DNA of 64,000 bases from Leptolyngbya sp. Cla-17 (GCF_016807185.1 NZ_JAEVYN010000002.1:186001-250000), one strand, 5' to 3'; positions 1-8,516 are shown, counted from the stretch's first letter. Numbers and translations: made by a program. Notes: generated from the sequence alone by a model not told the origin.

Positions 1-1
1 C

Positions 2-136
2 AAAGCGATCGCAGACAGGGGTGTTTAGGAAATCACGGTTACAGTGGATGGCGGTTATGAGCCGAGCCAGATTGTGGTGCAAGAAAGTGGTGTACCGATT
101 AAAACCATTCGGTATTACGAGGACTGTTCATCATGA
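2..136 (+). pseudogene. Decayed cupredoxin/MerR-like chimeric remnant
   Basis: The reading frame at positions 2-136 is broken by a TAG at 26-28. After it comes a stretch reading EITVTVDGGYEPSQIVVQ, which resembles the start of the cupredoxin-like domain of cyanobacterial copper-associated proteins. It runs without a break into ESGVPIKTIRYYED, which is the hallmark recognition-helix region of MerR-family regulators, and stops at TGA 134-136. The TAG could be a mutated CAG (Gln), the residue expected before EITVTV. The join falls at a shared Gly-Val-Pro-x-Lys stretch, so a deletion between two neighbouring metal-response genes is a plausible origin. The upstream part may continue beyond the window. 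Family assignments rest on short motifs only. Confidence 0.5.
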
Positions 137-478
137 CAATGGCATGTCTAGAACGCGATTTGTGCAAATAATCAGCCAGTAATCAATTCTTGCAAGTGAT
201 GAAGAGTTGCGTATCCCTGGTGCAAACTCCCAACATCAGCCTCTGAAAAAACTGTGACGCTAGGAAATGGGCGATCGCTAGGCTCCATCTGAAAGTACGC
301 TTCGAGAAATGTTCTGGCAAGAGCAGCAAGTTTTTTTTGAGTTACTACCAAGCTTAAAGTTCTACTTTTTAATCTTCCTAAATCTCTCTTTAGGCCTATT
401 TTTTTGGGCTTAAATCGACTTGCTCATCAATGATAATCAAGGTGTCAATTTAAGTTTAGGCGTATTAGCTCAGGAATA
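137..478. other. Intergenic region with no supported gene
   Basis: About 340 bases between the cupredoxin/MerR remnant and the antiporter gene. One HIP1 site lies at about 271. The 3' half is AT-rich. A short hydrophobic reading frame (ATG at 309, 34 codons) lacks a ribosome binding site and I do not call it. No terminator or clear promoter boxes were recognised. Confidence 0.4.
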
Positions 479-1735
479 ATGGATATTTACATTCTTAAGC
501 TATTGGTGATTGGATTATTACTTTTATTTGTTACTTTAGGCTCTGGTTTAATCTCTCGCTTACCGCTTTCTTACGCCTTAATTTATCTACTAGTCGGGAT
601 TTTTTTAAGTCCCTACGGGTTGAATTTAATTCAGTTGCGTCCTGAAGCAGAATTTTTAGAGCGGCTGACCGAATTTGTCGTTTTGATTTCGCTGTTTAGC
701 TGCGGCTTAAAGATGAATCGCCCTCTTCAAACCTGGGCATGGAACTCGACGATTCGATTGATTGGGTTATTAATGCCGCTAACAATTTTTGCAGTTGCCG
801 CGATCGCCCATTTTTGCTTAGGTTTCGATTGGGGTGTAGCTATTTTATTGGGTGCGATTCTTGCCCCGACTGACCCTGTTTTGGCATCTGAAGTGCAAAT
901 TTCACATCCAGATGATAAGGATGAATTACGCTTTGGTCTGACTTCAGAAGGTGGTTTAAACGATGCTTTGGCGTTTCCGTTTGTTTATTTTGGGTTGCAT
1001 TGGCTAAAGGACGACAACTGGCAAAACTGGATCACTCAATGGATCGCGGTTGATGTGATTTGGGCGATCGCTGTCGGTTTAGTCATGGGAATCATCGTCG
1101 CCAGAACGGTAGTCTGGCTAGATAAACAAGCTCAACAGTTCATCACCATTGATAGCTTGATGGAAGATTTTGTGGCGCTGGGTATGATTCTGCTGACTTA
1201 CTCGCTCACAGAAGTAGTCAATGGTTATGGGTTTTTAGCAGTGTTTGTTGCGGGTGTAGTTGCCCAAAAAACGTATCACGATCCAGAGAAACGGTTCTCT
1301 CAGCTTGAGTTTTCCGAAACTTTGGAAAAACTGTTGGAAATTGCCACAATTTTACTGCTGGGGTCTTTATTGAGAATTGAACCTATTCTGCGTTTTTTGC
1401 CCCAAGGTCTTTTAATAGCAGGCGCATTGATTTTTTTAATCCGCCCGTTGGGAGCTTGGATTAGCACAACGGGTGAAAACTATAGCCCGATGAGACGGTT
1501 GCTGTTTGGCTGGTTTGGCATTCGCGGCGTGGGTTCCCTCTATTACCTTGCCTATGCTCTAGGATCAGGTTTAAAGGGAGAAGTCGGCGAACAAATTGCC
1601 TGGATTACCTTTATCACCGTCATCGTTTCAGTTCTCATCCATGGGATTTCCTCAACTCCTTTAATGAATCGGTATGAGCGGCATATTGAGCGCCGGAAAA
1701 AAAGAGCACTTGAGGCAAAAAGTGAGGCTGCTTAA
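479..1735 (+). CDS. CPA1-family cation:proton antiporter
   Basis: A 418-residue polytopic membrane protein of the Na+/H+ exchanger (NhaP/CPA1) type that would swap Na+ or K+ for protons across the cytoplasmic membrane. Roughly ten to twelve hydrophobic segments fill the chain. The CPA signatures are visible: APTDPVLASEV at about residue 131 and GLNDALAFPF at about 159, which carry the acidic ion-binding residues. The C-terminus ends in a short Arg/Lys-rich tail (ERRKKRALEAKSEAA) with no TrkA-C or cyclic-nucleotide domain. The ATG at 479 follows a weak purine-rich stretch (CAGGAATA). It stands alone, with a convergent EF-G gene downstream. Ion specificity cannot be told from sequence. Confidence 0.88.
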   Translation: MDIYILKLLVIGLLLLFVTLGSGLISRLPLSYALIYLLVGIFLSPYGLNLIQLRPEAEFLERLTEFVVLISLFSCGLKMNRPLQTWAWNSTIRLIGLLMPLTIFAVAAIAHFCLGFDWGVAILLGAILAPTDPVLASEVQISHPDDKDELRFGLTSEGGLNDALAFPFVYFGLHWLKDDNWQNWITQWIAVDVIWAIAVGLVMGIIVARTVVWLDKQAQQFITIDSLMEDFVALGMILLTYSLTEVVNGYGFLAVFVAGVVAQKTYHDPEKRFSQLEFSETLEKLLEIATILLLGSLLRIEPILRFLPQGLLIAGALIFLIRPLGAWISTTGENYSPMRRLLFGWFGIRGVGSLYYLAYALGSGLKGEVGEQIAWITFITVIVSVLIHGISSTPLMNRYERHIERRKKRALEAKSEAA

Positions 1736-1830
1736 TGGTCTATCAAGTATTTTTTCCGAGGGTTGGCAGGACATAGGACTTGCGCTGGCTTAGCAGTTCG
1801 CAACGTGAATTTGATTCAGTATTCTGTTCA

Positions 1831-1880
1831 TAAAAAATCAGCGCTTGGCAATCAATAAATGCTGATCGCCAAGCGCTGAT
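1831..1880 (-). terminator. Rho-independent terminator of the EF-G gene
   Basis: A perfect 13-bp inverted repeat (ATCAGCGCTTGGC at 1837-1849 and its complement at 1868-1880) encloses an 18-nt loop. Read on the minus strand it is followed by a T run (complement of 1832-1837). It lies 19 bases past the EF-G stop codon. Confidence 0.85.
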
Positions 1881-1898
1881 GCGGGATTGAATATACTA

Positions 1899-3983
1899 CT
1901 AAGCCGCCGCTTGACGCTCTTTCGCTTCCTTAATCACTTCTTCCGCCACGTTGCTAGGGCAAGGGGCATAGTGGGAAAACGACATGGAGAACTGTCCACG
2001 CCCAGAGGTCATAGTACGGAGATCGCCAATATAGCCAAACATTTCGCTGAGGGGCACATCGGCTTTAATCCGTGCACCCATGGCACTGGTCTCTTGAGAT
2101 CTCATCATTCCGCGACGACGGTTGAGGTCACCAATGACATCGCCCATATAGTCATCCGGCGTGAATACATCCACGTTCATGATGGGTTCAAGTAGTTGAG
2201 GTCCGGCTTTAGGAATGGTTTGACGATAGGCAGCTTTTGCAGCGATTTCAAAGGCGATCGCGGAGGAGTCAACTGGGTGGAAACCACCGCCAGTCAAAGT
2301 GAATTTCAAATCCACACAGGGAAATCCAGCCAGTACGCCCTTGCCAATGCTGCTCTCAAAGCCTTTTTCAACCGAAGTCCAATACTCTCTGGGCACTGCA
2401 CCACCAACCACTTTCGACTCAAACTGGAAGCCACTAGTGGGTTCACCCGGTTCAATGATGTAGTCAATTTTGCCATACTGTCCCGATCCACCGGATTGTT
2501 TCTTGTGGGTGTAGCTGTCTTCCAGACGCTTGGTAATGGATTCACGATAAGCCACTTGAGGCTTGCCGACTTCCACTTCGATGCCGTGAGTCCGCTTGAG
2601 AATATCCACTTTGATGTCTAAATGCAGTTCGCCCATCCCTTTCAGGATCGTCTCGCCGCTCTCTTCATCGGTCACCATATGGAAGGACGGATCTTCTTGA
2701 ACCATTTTGATCAGCGCCATTGCCATCTTTTCGTCGCCGCCTTTGACTTTCGGCTTAACGGAAATGGAGATCACTGGATCAGGGAAGACCATCGGCTCCA
2801 AAGTGGCAGGATTTTTGGGATCACAGAGTGTATGACCTGTTTGCACATTCTTCATACCCACGATCGCAATAATGTCGCCTGCCTGCGCCGAATCAATTTC
2901 TTCGCGGGAGTTTGCGTGCATCTCAACTAAGCGGCTGATCCGCTCAGTTTTGCCTGTGGCTGTATTGAGAATCGTGTCGCCTTTTGACAACTTACCGGAA
3001 TATAGACGAGTAAAGGTCAATGCGCCAAAGCGATCGTCCATAATCTTGAAGGCAAGCGCCCGCAGCGGTTTTTCTGAATCAACGACCGCAAAAGTACCGG
3101 TCAGTTGACCTTCCAAATCCACTTCTGGCTGGGGTTTCACTTCCATTGGGTTGGGCAGGTAGTCAACCACTGCATTCAACACCAACTGCACGCCTTTGTT
3201 CTTAAACGATGAGCCACAGTAAGTTGGGAAGAAGGCCAGATCGCGAGTACCCTTGCGAATGCACCGTTGAATTTCTTCGATGCTTAACTCTTCCCCTTCC
3301 AGATATTTCTCCATCAGGGTGTCGTCTTGCTCAACCGCTAGCTCAATTAACTGCTCACGGTAGGTTTCCACGTCGTCTTTCATGTCAGCGGGAACATCTT
3401 GGATCTCATAGTTCATAGGATCGCCGGAGTTATCCCACACCCATGCTTTGCGAGTCAGCAGATCAACCACGCCAGAAAATTTCTCTTCCACGCCAATGGG
3501 AAGCACCATTACCAATGGTTTAGCGGCAAGCACGGTTTCAACTTGCTTGACGACGCGGTAATAGTCAGCACCGGTGCGATCGAGCTTGTTGATATAAATA
3601 ATTCGCGCTACTTCAGAGTCATTGGCATAGCGCCAGTTCGTTTCGGATTGCGGCTCAACCCCACCGGACGCACAAAAAACGCCAATACCGCCATCTAGTA
3701 CCTTTAGCGATCGATACACCTCAATCGTAAAGTCTACGTGCCCTGGCGTATCAATGATATTTAGCTGGTGGTCATTCCAAAAACAGGTTGTCGCCGCAGA
3801 TTGGATTGTGATACCACGCTCCTGTTCCTGTTCCATGAAGTCTGTTGTTGCCGCGCCTTCATGAACCTCACCAATTTTGTGAATCTTGCCAGTCAGTTTT
3901 AAGATTCTTTCAGTTGTGGTGGTTTTGCCTGCATCTACGTGAGCGAAGATGCCAATGTTGCGATACCGAGTGAGGTCTTTCAT
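1899..3983 (-). CDS. fusA: Translation elongation factor G paralogue
   Basis: A 694-residue ribosomal translocase GTPase. The G1 loop is AHVDAGKTT (residues 14-22); DTPGH and NKLD motifs follow, and domains II-V are complete to a normal EF-G length. The opening MKDLTRYRNIGIFAHVDAGK and the EGAATTDFMEQEQERGITI switch region match the second EF-G lineage that cyanobacteria carry besides the copy in the str ribosomal operon. No rpsL, rpsG or tuf is adjacent, which fits a paralogue. The ATG is preceded by AGAGAA. A strong terminator follows, so it is probably monocistronic. Whether it works in elongation, recycling or redox-sensitive translation cannot be read here. Confidence 0.93.
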   Translation of the reverse strand: MKDLTRYRNIGIFAHVDAGKTTTTERILKLTGKIHKIGEVHEGAATTDFMEQEQERGITIQSAATTCFWNDHQLNIIDTPGHVDFTIEVYRSLKVLDGGIGVFCASGGVEPQSETNWRYANDSEVARIIYINKLDRTGADYYRVVKQVETVLAAKPLVMVLPIGVEEKFSGVVDLLTRKAWVWDNSGDPMNYEIQDVPADMKDDVETYREQLIELAVEQDDTLMEKYLEGEELSIEEIQRCIRKGTRDLAFFPTYCGSSFKNKGVQLVLNAVVDYLPNPMEVKPQPEVDLEGQLTGTFAVVDSEKPLRALAFKIMDDRFGALTFTRLYSGKLSKGDTILNTATGKTERISRLVEMHANSREEIDSAQAGDIIAIVGMKNVQTGHTLCDPKNPATLEPMVFPDPVISISVKPKVKGGDEKMAMALIKMVQEDPSFHMVTDEESGETILKGMGELHLDIKVDILKRTHGIEVEVGKPQVAYRESITKRLEDSYTHKKQSGGSGQYGKIDYIIEPGEPTSGFQFESKVVGGAVPREYWTSVEKGFESSIGKGVLAGFPCVDLKFTLTGGGFHPVDSSAIAFEIAAKAAYRQTIPKAGPQLLEPIMNVDVFTPDDYMGDVIGDLNRRRGMMRSQETSAMGARIKADVPLSEMFGYIGDLRTMTSGRGQFSMSFSHYAPCPSNVAEEVIKEAKERQAAA

Positions 3984-4659
3984 AATTGTTCTCTAGATTG
4001 AATGCGACAAACTGTTGATGACCACCTTCAAGCGTTACCCAAGGGGAGTCGTGCTGCTTTCGCCTGTTTTAAGCGAGATTTGTCGTGCAGAAGATTAAAA
4101 ATCCTTGTGCCGTGTTCTAACAACATTTCTAATTGTAAATTGTTATGCTGACGCAGGGAAAAAGATTAAGGTAGGGGGCGCAAATCTTCTACGCTATCCT
4201 TCTGCCTATCTGTGCAAAAGGTTTTTGTTTAACCACGCTATCCTGCGCCCTCTCAATCTTTACAAATCCCACCCCAGTCATTTTTAGAATTTAGCTCACT
4301 TACTGAGACTTCTTTTCTACGCCTAGTAGAAAGCTCTGCTTAGGCAAATGTTTTTGCTGTTCTCACTTGGGCAGATCTTACTCAGAATAGATCTATCAAC
4401 TCCCTCCATCATACTCAAAACGATAAACCCTGTGCGGTATCGCTCAACAGTACAGCGTGGAGCCAAGCAAAGATTTTATTTTTTCTAGAAATTTAAACCG
4501 CCAAGCCAATACTTAATTTTTTGAATTTCAACGACGTTGAAGTTGCGCAGCAACATTGCTGTGGTGATCTATCACTACAGATAGATTTCATCTTTAGCAA
4601 TACTTATTAATCTAAAGTTATGTTTGTTAGTAAAACTTCACCACTCAGGAGATTCAATC
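3984..4659. other. Long divergent intergenic region (EF-G / Hlip)
   Basis: About 675 bases separate the divergent EF-G and high-light-inducible genes. The decamer ACGCTATCCT occurs twice in direct orientation (4191-4200 and 4235-4244). Immediately upstream of the Hlip gene are three small inverted repeats, listed separately. I could not identify convincing promoter boxes or an RpaB-type HLR1 site. The short open frames here look accidental. Confidence 0.4.
4527..4575. repeat. Cluster of three small inverted repeats upstream of the Hlip gene
   Basis: Three inverted repeats lie in 49 bases: TTCAACGACGTTGAA (4527-4541), GTTGCGCAGCAAC (4542-4554, directly abutting) and GTGATCTATCAC (4564-4575). 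They sit 85-130 bases before the ATG of the Hlip gene, so they could be operators or 5'-leader hairpins. Regulatory function is inference. Confidence 0.4.
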
Positions 4660-4860
4660 ATGGAAACTCGTACTCCCAACGCTATACCTCCAGTTGCTAA
4701 TGCCTACAACGGTAAAGATCGTAATGCTTTCTTGTTTGGTTTCACACCTCAAGCTGAAATTTGGAACGGACGACTCGCCATGATTGGTTTTGTCGCTTAT
4801 CTAGCTTGGGATATTGCTGGTTACAGTGTTGTTCGCAACATCTTTCATCTGGTTCCTTAA
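4660..4860 (+). CDS. hli: High-light-inducible protein (Hlip/Scp)
   Basis: A 66-residue one-helix protein of the light-harvesting-like family, which binds chlorophyll and carotenoid in the thylakoid and protects photosystem assembly intermediates. The chlorophyll-binding motif is AEIWNGRLAMIGF, with E33, N36 and R38, followed by a single transmembrane helix to about residue 53. I chose the ATG at 4660 because AGGAGA lies 7 bases upstream (4647-4652) and the protein then has the family's usual length; a longer frame from 4624 would add 12 residues without a ribosome binding site. It is followed by a strong terminator and is likely monocistronic and stress-regulated. Confidence 0.93.
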   Translation: METRTPNAIPPVANAYNGKDRNAFLFGFTPQAEIWNGRLAMIGFVAYLAWDIAGYSVVRNIFHLVP

Positions 4861-4900
4861 AGGCAATCTATCCTCAATCTTTGCAACCCTCAAGTTTAAT

Positions 4901-4959
4901 AGCTAGCTGCTTTGACCAAAATCAATGGGTATTTTGATGGTCAAAGCAGTTAGCTTTTT
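4901..4959 (+). terminator. Terminator of the Hlip gene
   Basis: Long inverted repeat with arms 4901-4918 and 4938-4955 (core CTGCTTTGACCA and its exact complement, extended by AGCTA with one G-U pair), then TTTTT at 4955-4959. Confidence 0.85.
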
Positions 4960-5011
4960 AATGCACACATCCTAATTAACTGGAGCGCTTTCAAAGTGCC
5001 CCAGTTAGTGT

Positions 5012-5368
5012 TTAATCTTCTAGCACCTGACGAATTCTGCGTTCTAGCTGTTCTAAATCAAGCCCACCTTCGTCTCGACTAATGCGACGTACTGTGGGGT
5101 TCACCTTAGTCAAATCTTGTAGCAAGTCTTGCAAAACATCTTGCTGCTGTCGAGCTTGAATCACTTCGCGAGGTTCTTGCACCATATCTCGCACAATAGT
5201 GTCCTCAGTTCTAGATGCAATTACTGGGTCAGGATGCCCATCCACATAAACAAAGGTTCGCCGACCTGGACCTCGTTCTGCTTCAACAGGAATCAATGCT
5301 GTAACGTGGTCTGATCGTACGTACTTGCCAAACCCTAAATGTACTAGCGTTGACGATTGAACTTTCAT
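5012..5368 (-). CDS. RemA-like DUF370 protein
   Basis: A 118-residue protein whose first 90 or so residues match DUF370, the family of the Bacillus matrix regulator RemA (a DNA-binding protein that forms ring-like oligomers). The opening resembles other cyanobacterial members in having a GFG-centred first strand, a VTALIPVEAERGPGRR segment and a conserved DGHPDPVIASRT stretch. The C-terminal third is predicted helical and rich in Gln, Glu and Arg (EVIQARQQQDVLQDLLQDL, then LEQLERRIRQVLED). In many bacteria this family is encoded next to gmk, but here it stands alone. A role as DNA-binding regulator in cyanobacteria is inferred from the family only. Confidence 0.75.
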   Translation of the reverse strand: MKVQSSTLVHLGFGKYVRSDHVTALIPVEAERGPGRRTFVYVDGHPDPVIASRTEDTIVRDMVQEPREVIQARQQQDVLQDLLQDLTKVNPTVRRISRDEGGLDLEQLERRIRQVLED

Positions 5369-5404
5369 ACTGCTTCTACTGCTTATGTATTACGCTATAG
5401 TCCT

Positions 5405-5433
5405 ATTATAAAGTCCGTATAACTCCCGTAACA
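5405..5433 (-). promoter_or_regulatory. Candidate promoter of the DUF370 gene
   Basis: On the minus strand a perfect -10 hexamer TATAAT (complement of 5405-5410) lies 37 bases before the ATG. Seventeen bases upstream is TGTTAC, a weak -35 match. The -10 is convincing, the -35 is not. Confidence 0.4.
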
Positions 5434-5715
5434 GCTTGCCCTGAAGGGTTTCCACCCATTTTCCATAGGGATATACTCACTTGTCACGGGCTGAATATCT
5501 CTACAAATTCATCCTATTTGGATAGCTTCGCAACTCATAAATTTTACTCATCAGTTAGCTGCTCTACCTATTTAGATGGCTTGTTACCAAGATAGTTTTT
5601 GACAAAGGAAGCATTACTTTTGATGATTCTTAGTAATCGATAACTGGCTCTTTTGGAAGACGCTTAGAAATTTTGTTCTTACTAAGATTAGAAGAATAAA
5701 TTTGAGGATTTAACC
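5434..5715. other. Intergenic region between divergent DUF370 and unknown gene
   Basis: With the promoter above, this makes a 347-base gene-free stretch. It should hold the promoter of the gene at 5716, but I see no boxes I would defend. GAGG at 5703-5706 is the ribosome binding site of that gene. Confidence 0.35.
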
Positions 5716-6081
5716 ATGGCTTACGAAGAGACAGCATCTAATCATCAGTTTAAAGAAATTCAACAACCTTTAACCCCAGAAGAGGTTGATCCTGCTCAAA
5801 AGCGTGCTCAAAAAGCAGCAATTAACAACGCAGAGGCACCGCTAACCGTCAACCCAGGCGATCGCATCGACAATTCAAAAACGCTTGAAGAGAAGGCTAA
5901 ACAAGTCGCTGTGGATGCACCTGATATCACAGGCGATCACATTGTTGTGCCAACTTACTTCATATTCAACATGCCAGACGGCACTCAACAAGCGCTGCAC
6001 CACGTTAAAGACGCTGAAAAAATCTCTGACATGATTCGGCTAGCAAGAATGGATGAAAACGGTAACAGAATCTGGTGGTAA
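5716..6081 (+). CDS. Conserved-looking small soluble protein, function unknown
   Basis: I do not recognise this 121-residue protein. The first 75 residues are hydrophilic, Ala/Glu/Lys/Gln-rich and probably disordered. The C-terminal 45 residues form a compact hydrophobic-aromatic segment (VVPTYFIFNMPDGTQ...ALHHVKDAEKISDMIRLARM) that ends in two tryptophans. No signal peptide, membrane helix or cysteine is present. The ATG has GAGG nine bases upstream and a clear terminator follows, so it is a real single-gene unit. A domain that pairs with a partner through the C-terminal segment is possible, but that is a guess. Confidence 0.7.
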   Translation: MAYEETASNHQFKEIQQPLTPEEVDPAQKRAQKAAINNAEAPLTVNPGDRIDNSKTLEEKAKQVAVDAPDITGDHIVVPTYFIFNMPDGTQQALHHVKDAEKISDMIRLARMDENGNRIWW

Positions 6082-6144
6082 GCGCTGATTCTCGGTTTCA
6101 TACATTTCTCTACTCAGATGATTGGTTGAAAAAAGTTGCATTTT

Positions 6145-6182
6145 ATCTCGCTTGATCTAGATTTAGATTGAGCGAGATTTTT
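6145..6182 (+). terminator. Terminator after the gene at 5716
   Basis: Inverted repeat ATCTCGCT (6145-6152) and AGCGAGAT (6171-6178), extended inward with mismatches, then a T run at 6178-6182. Confidence 0.75.
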
Positions 6183-6341
6183 AGGTTTAAATCCTGTTTA
6201 CTAGTCGTGTAGAAGCTATTACTAGGGTCAGAAAATATACCTTTGCTTAGCAATGTTTTGATAGATCTATCTTCGGGTGCTGTTTTGACTATGAAGGCTT
6301 TTATAGGCTAATAGAAAGTTTAGTAAGTATGGTCAATCACT

Positions 6342-6920
6342 ATGACGACTGACGTTTCTCCAACCCCTCAAAAAATTGATTCTCCATCGGTCGGCACTGG
6401 CTCTCTTGGCATTGGTATTCTGCTAGTTGTGCTGGGTGTGATTGCGATCGCTCTTCCTGGTCTTTCTACGATTTTTGCAGAAACATGGATTGCCCTATTT
6501 TTGATTACTGCGGGTGGAGCCAAGATCGCTTATGGTTTCCAAAACCGTGCTAGCCAAGGATTCATCTGGCAAATTCTGCTTGGTGCTCTTTATATCGGGA
6601 CAGGGGTGATGTTGTTAGTCACTCCGAGAACAGGAATTTTGTCCTTAACGCTTTTGCTGGGCACATTCTTGCTGACTGAAGGCGTGTTTGAACTGATTAT
6701 GGCGTTTAAGGTACGTCCCCAAAAAAATTGGTTATATCTTTTAGGTAATAGCATCGTTACGCTTGTTTTAGGCGGCATGATTTGGGCACAGTGGCCTCTA
6801 AACGCGCCTTGGGTGATTGGCACTTTAGTCGGAGTCAGCATCCTATGCACAGGCATTTCGCGGGTGATGTTGTCTTTAGGTGGGCGTTCTACTTTGAACC
6901 CCTCTAACCTCGAAGCGTAA
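6342..6920 (+). CDS. HdeD-like (DUF308) membrane protein
   Basis: A 192-residue integral membrane protein with six hydrophobic helices in three pairs, the pattern of the DUF308/HdeD family named after the E. coli acid-resistance membrane protein. Repeated Gly-rich motifs such as GTGVMLLVTPRTGILSLTLL and a closing GRSTLNPSN tail are typical. The N-terminal 20 residues are polar and cytoplasmic. It appears monocistronic; an IS630 element inserted about 330 bases downstream leaves it intact. The cellular role in cyanobacteria is unknown. Confidence 0.82.
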   Translation: MTTDVSPTPQKIDSPSVGTGSLGIGILLVVLGVIAIALPGLSTIFAETWIALFLITAGGAKIAYGFQNRASQGFIWQILLGALYIGTGVMLLVTPRTGILSLTLLLGTFLLTEGVFELIMAFKVRPQKNWLYLLGNSIVTLVLGGMIWAQWPLNAPWVIGTLVGVSILCTGISRVMLSLGGRSTLNPSNLEA

Positions 6921-7252
6921 GTTAAAAGTCGCTTACTATTCGAGTTGACACTGATATAAGTCGGGGAGTGTCTTGTGAATGTTTTTGAGCTGTTGCTCAA
7001 ATGCAAGATATGCTCTGACTTATCTATTCATTGAGTTTCTACTTGCATATTGAGCTAACAATAAGCGCCATAAAATATTCTGGCTCTATGGATTCTTGAG
7101 GTGTGCAGTTTTAAGCAGATGGCAAGCACATGATTCAAACTTTCTTTATGATTGCAACTGAGTGCGATCGCTATATCTATCCTGCTTGAGTAGTCAGTGG
7201 ATAGCAGCCGAGCTCTTGAAAATAAAAAATAGCTATCTTCTACTGAACGTAA
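6921..7252. other. Intergenic region left of the IS630 element
   Basis: About 330 bases, AT-rich, with one HIP1-like site near 7165. I see no gene, terminator hairpin or promoter here that I can support. Confidence 0.35.
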
Positions 7253-8415
7253 TACGGAATTGAGTAGGGGAGTATCATTTAGCAAGATGAAAAAGGTACT
7301 CTGTCCATGCCTCGACCCCGCACTCAAATTAGCCCTCATCTAGACTACGCAGATCTAACTCAGCGGTATGTTCAGTGCCAAGATGCTGGCGAGAAAAACC
7401 GTTGGTTGGTGATTCGATTGCTCAGTCATCCAAAGACTCCGATGAGCATCGAACAAACCGCTGAGATTTGTGGACTCAGTTGTAGTGGAGTGCGGAAAAT
7501 TGCCCGTCGCTACAACGCCGAGGGTGCGGTCGGACTAGTCAATCGGCAACGCTTGAACCCTGGGGGCAATCGGTTGGCTTTAAGTGATGAACAGCAACGG
7601 CTATTGCGGCAACGCTTACAGAGTGCCCCGGATGATGGCGGACTCTGGAGTGGACCGAAAGTTGGGGAGTATATCGAAACCTACTTTGGCATTTGCTTAC
7701 ACCCCTCAACAGCCTGGAAGTATCTACGACGTTTGGGGTTGAGCTTGCAGGTGCCGCGTCCGGTGCATCATCAAAGCGCAACCCTTGAGCAGCAAGCAGA
7801 GTTCAAAGCAGGATTAGCAGGTCATGTGGCGTGGTTGCGCTCGTTGTTTCCCAATCGGGAGATTGTAATTTGGGCGGAAGACGAAGCTCGATTAGGCTTG
7901 CAACCCATTGTCAGGCGGGTTTGGGCACCCATAGGAGAACGCCCATCAGCGCATCATTCTCGCCGCTATCAATGGGTCTACACCTATGGTTTTGTCCATC
8001 CTGCCACTGGAGCGAGCTACTTCCTTTTATTGCCCCGTGCCAATGTCTCCATGATGCAGATGGCGTTAGAGCTATTTGCGGCTCAGGTCAATCCCCATCG
8101 TCAGCAGTTGATCATTCTATTGGTTGATCAGGCCGCGTGGCATATGAGCCAAAAACTTCAGGTGCCCCCCGGCATTTTCTTCTACCCGCTATTGCCCTAT
8201 ACCCTCCAACTGCAACCCACTGAATGTGTCTGGTCTTTGCTGCGCGAAGCAATCGCTAATCAAGTGTTTGACAATCTTGATGCTTTAGAGGATGTCTTAG
8301 TCAAGCGGTGCCAATGGTTGATGCAGCATCCTGTGATAGTTCAAGGCAAAGTGGGCTTTGATTGGATTCAAGCAATTTAATCTGGTCAAAAAGTACTGCC
8401 TTCCGCAATTCCGTA
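7253..8415 (+). mobile_element. IS630-family insertion sequence, apparently intact
   Basis: About 1.16 kb with one complete transposase gene. The ends are imperfect inverted repeats: ATACGGAATTG at 7252-7262 and its exact complement at 8406-8416, with looser similarity extending inward about 15 bases more. TA dinucleotides border CGGAATTG at both ends (7253-7254 and 8414-8415), consistent with the TA target preference of IS630, although the exact boundary is ambiguous by two bases. The insertion lies between the HdeD-like gene and psaL and interrupts no recognised gene. Confidence 0.85.
7307..8380 (+). CDS. IS630-family transposase
   Basis: A 357-residue DDE transposase. An N-terminal winged helix-turn-helix region (about residues 45-145, with MSIEQTAEICGLSCSGVRKIAR) would bind the inverted repeats. 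The catalytic acids are D192 in WAEDEARLG, D274 in LLVDQAAWH and E306 in LQPTECVW. The frame is open from end to end, unlike the frameshifted IS630 copy at 58.5 kb, and the two share only family-level similarity. The ATG at 7307 is 45 bases inside the left repeat. Confidence 0.93.
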   Translation: MPRPRTQISPHLDYADLTQRYVQCQDAGEKNRWLVIRLLSHPKTPMSIEQTAEICGLSCSGVRKIARRYNAEGAVGLVNRQRLNPGGNRLALSDEQQRLLRQRLQSAPDDGGLWSGPKVGEYIETYFGICLHPSTAWKYLRRLGLSLQVPRPVHHQSATLEQQAEFKAGLAGHVAWLRSLFPNREIVIWAEDEARLGLQPIVRRVWAPIGERPSAHHSRRYQWVYTYGFVHPATGASYFLLLPRANVSMMQMALELFAAQVNPHRQQLIILLVDQAAWHMSQKLQVPPGIFFYPLLPYTLQLQPTECVWSLLREAIANQVFDNLDALEDVLVKRCQWLMQHPVIVQGKVGFDWIQAI

Positions 8416-8466
8416 TAAGAAGTAAAACTTACAAGCGATTCATTAAAACCCCTTTGAATGTCCTTA

Positions 8467-8516
8467 TAAAATAAAAAGCGATGAAGGTTGCAACAGTTAG
8501 CTAACTTCATCGCTTT
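8467..8516 (-). terminator. Terminator of psaL
   Basis: Perfect 12-bp inverted repeat (AAAGCGATGAAG at 8475-8486, complement at 8505-8516) followed on the minus strand by a T-rich stretch (complement of 8467-8477). Confidence 0.8.

Noticed and set aside
309..413. Short hydrophobic frame (34 codons) before the antiporter gene
   Set aside because: No ribosome binding site, and the AT-rich sequence yields such frames by chance.
1887..3698. Series of plus-strand frames opposite the EF-G gene
   Set aside because: They are shadows of strongly biased coding sequence on the other strand.
4105..4287. 60-residue frame in the EF-G/Hlip spacer
   Set aside because: No ribosome binding site, no recognisable motif and unusual amino-acid composition.
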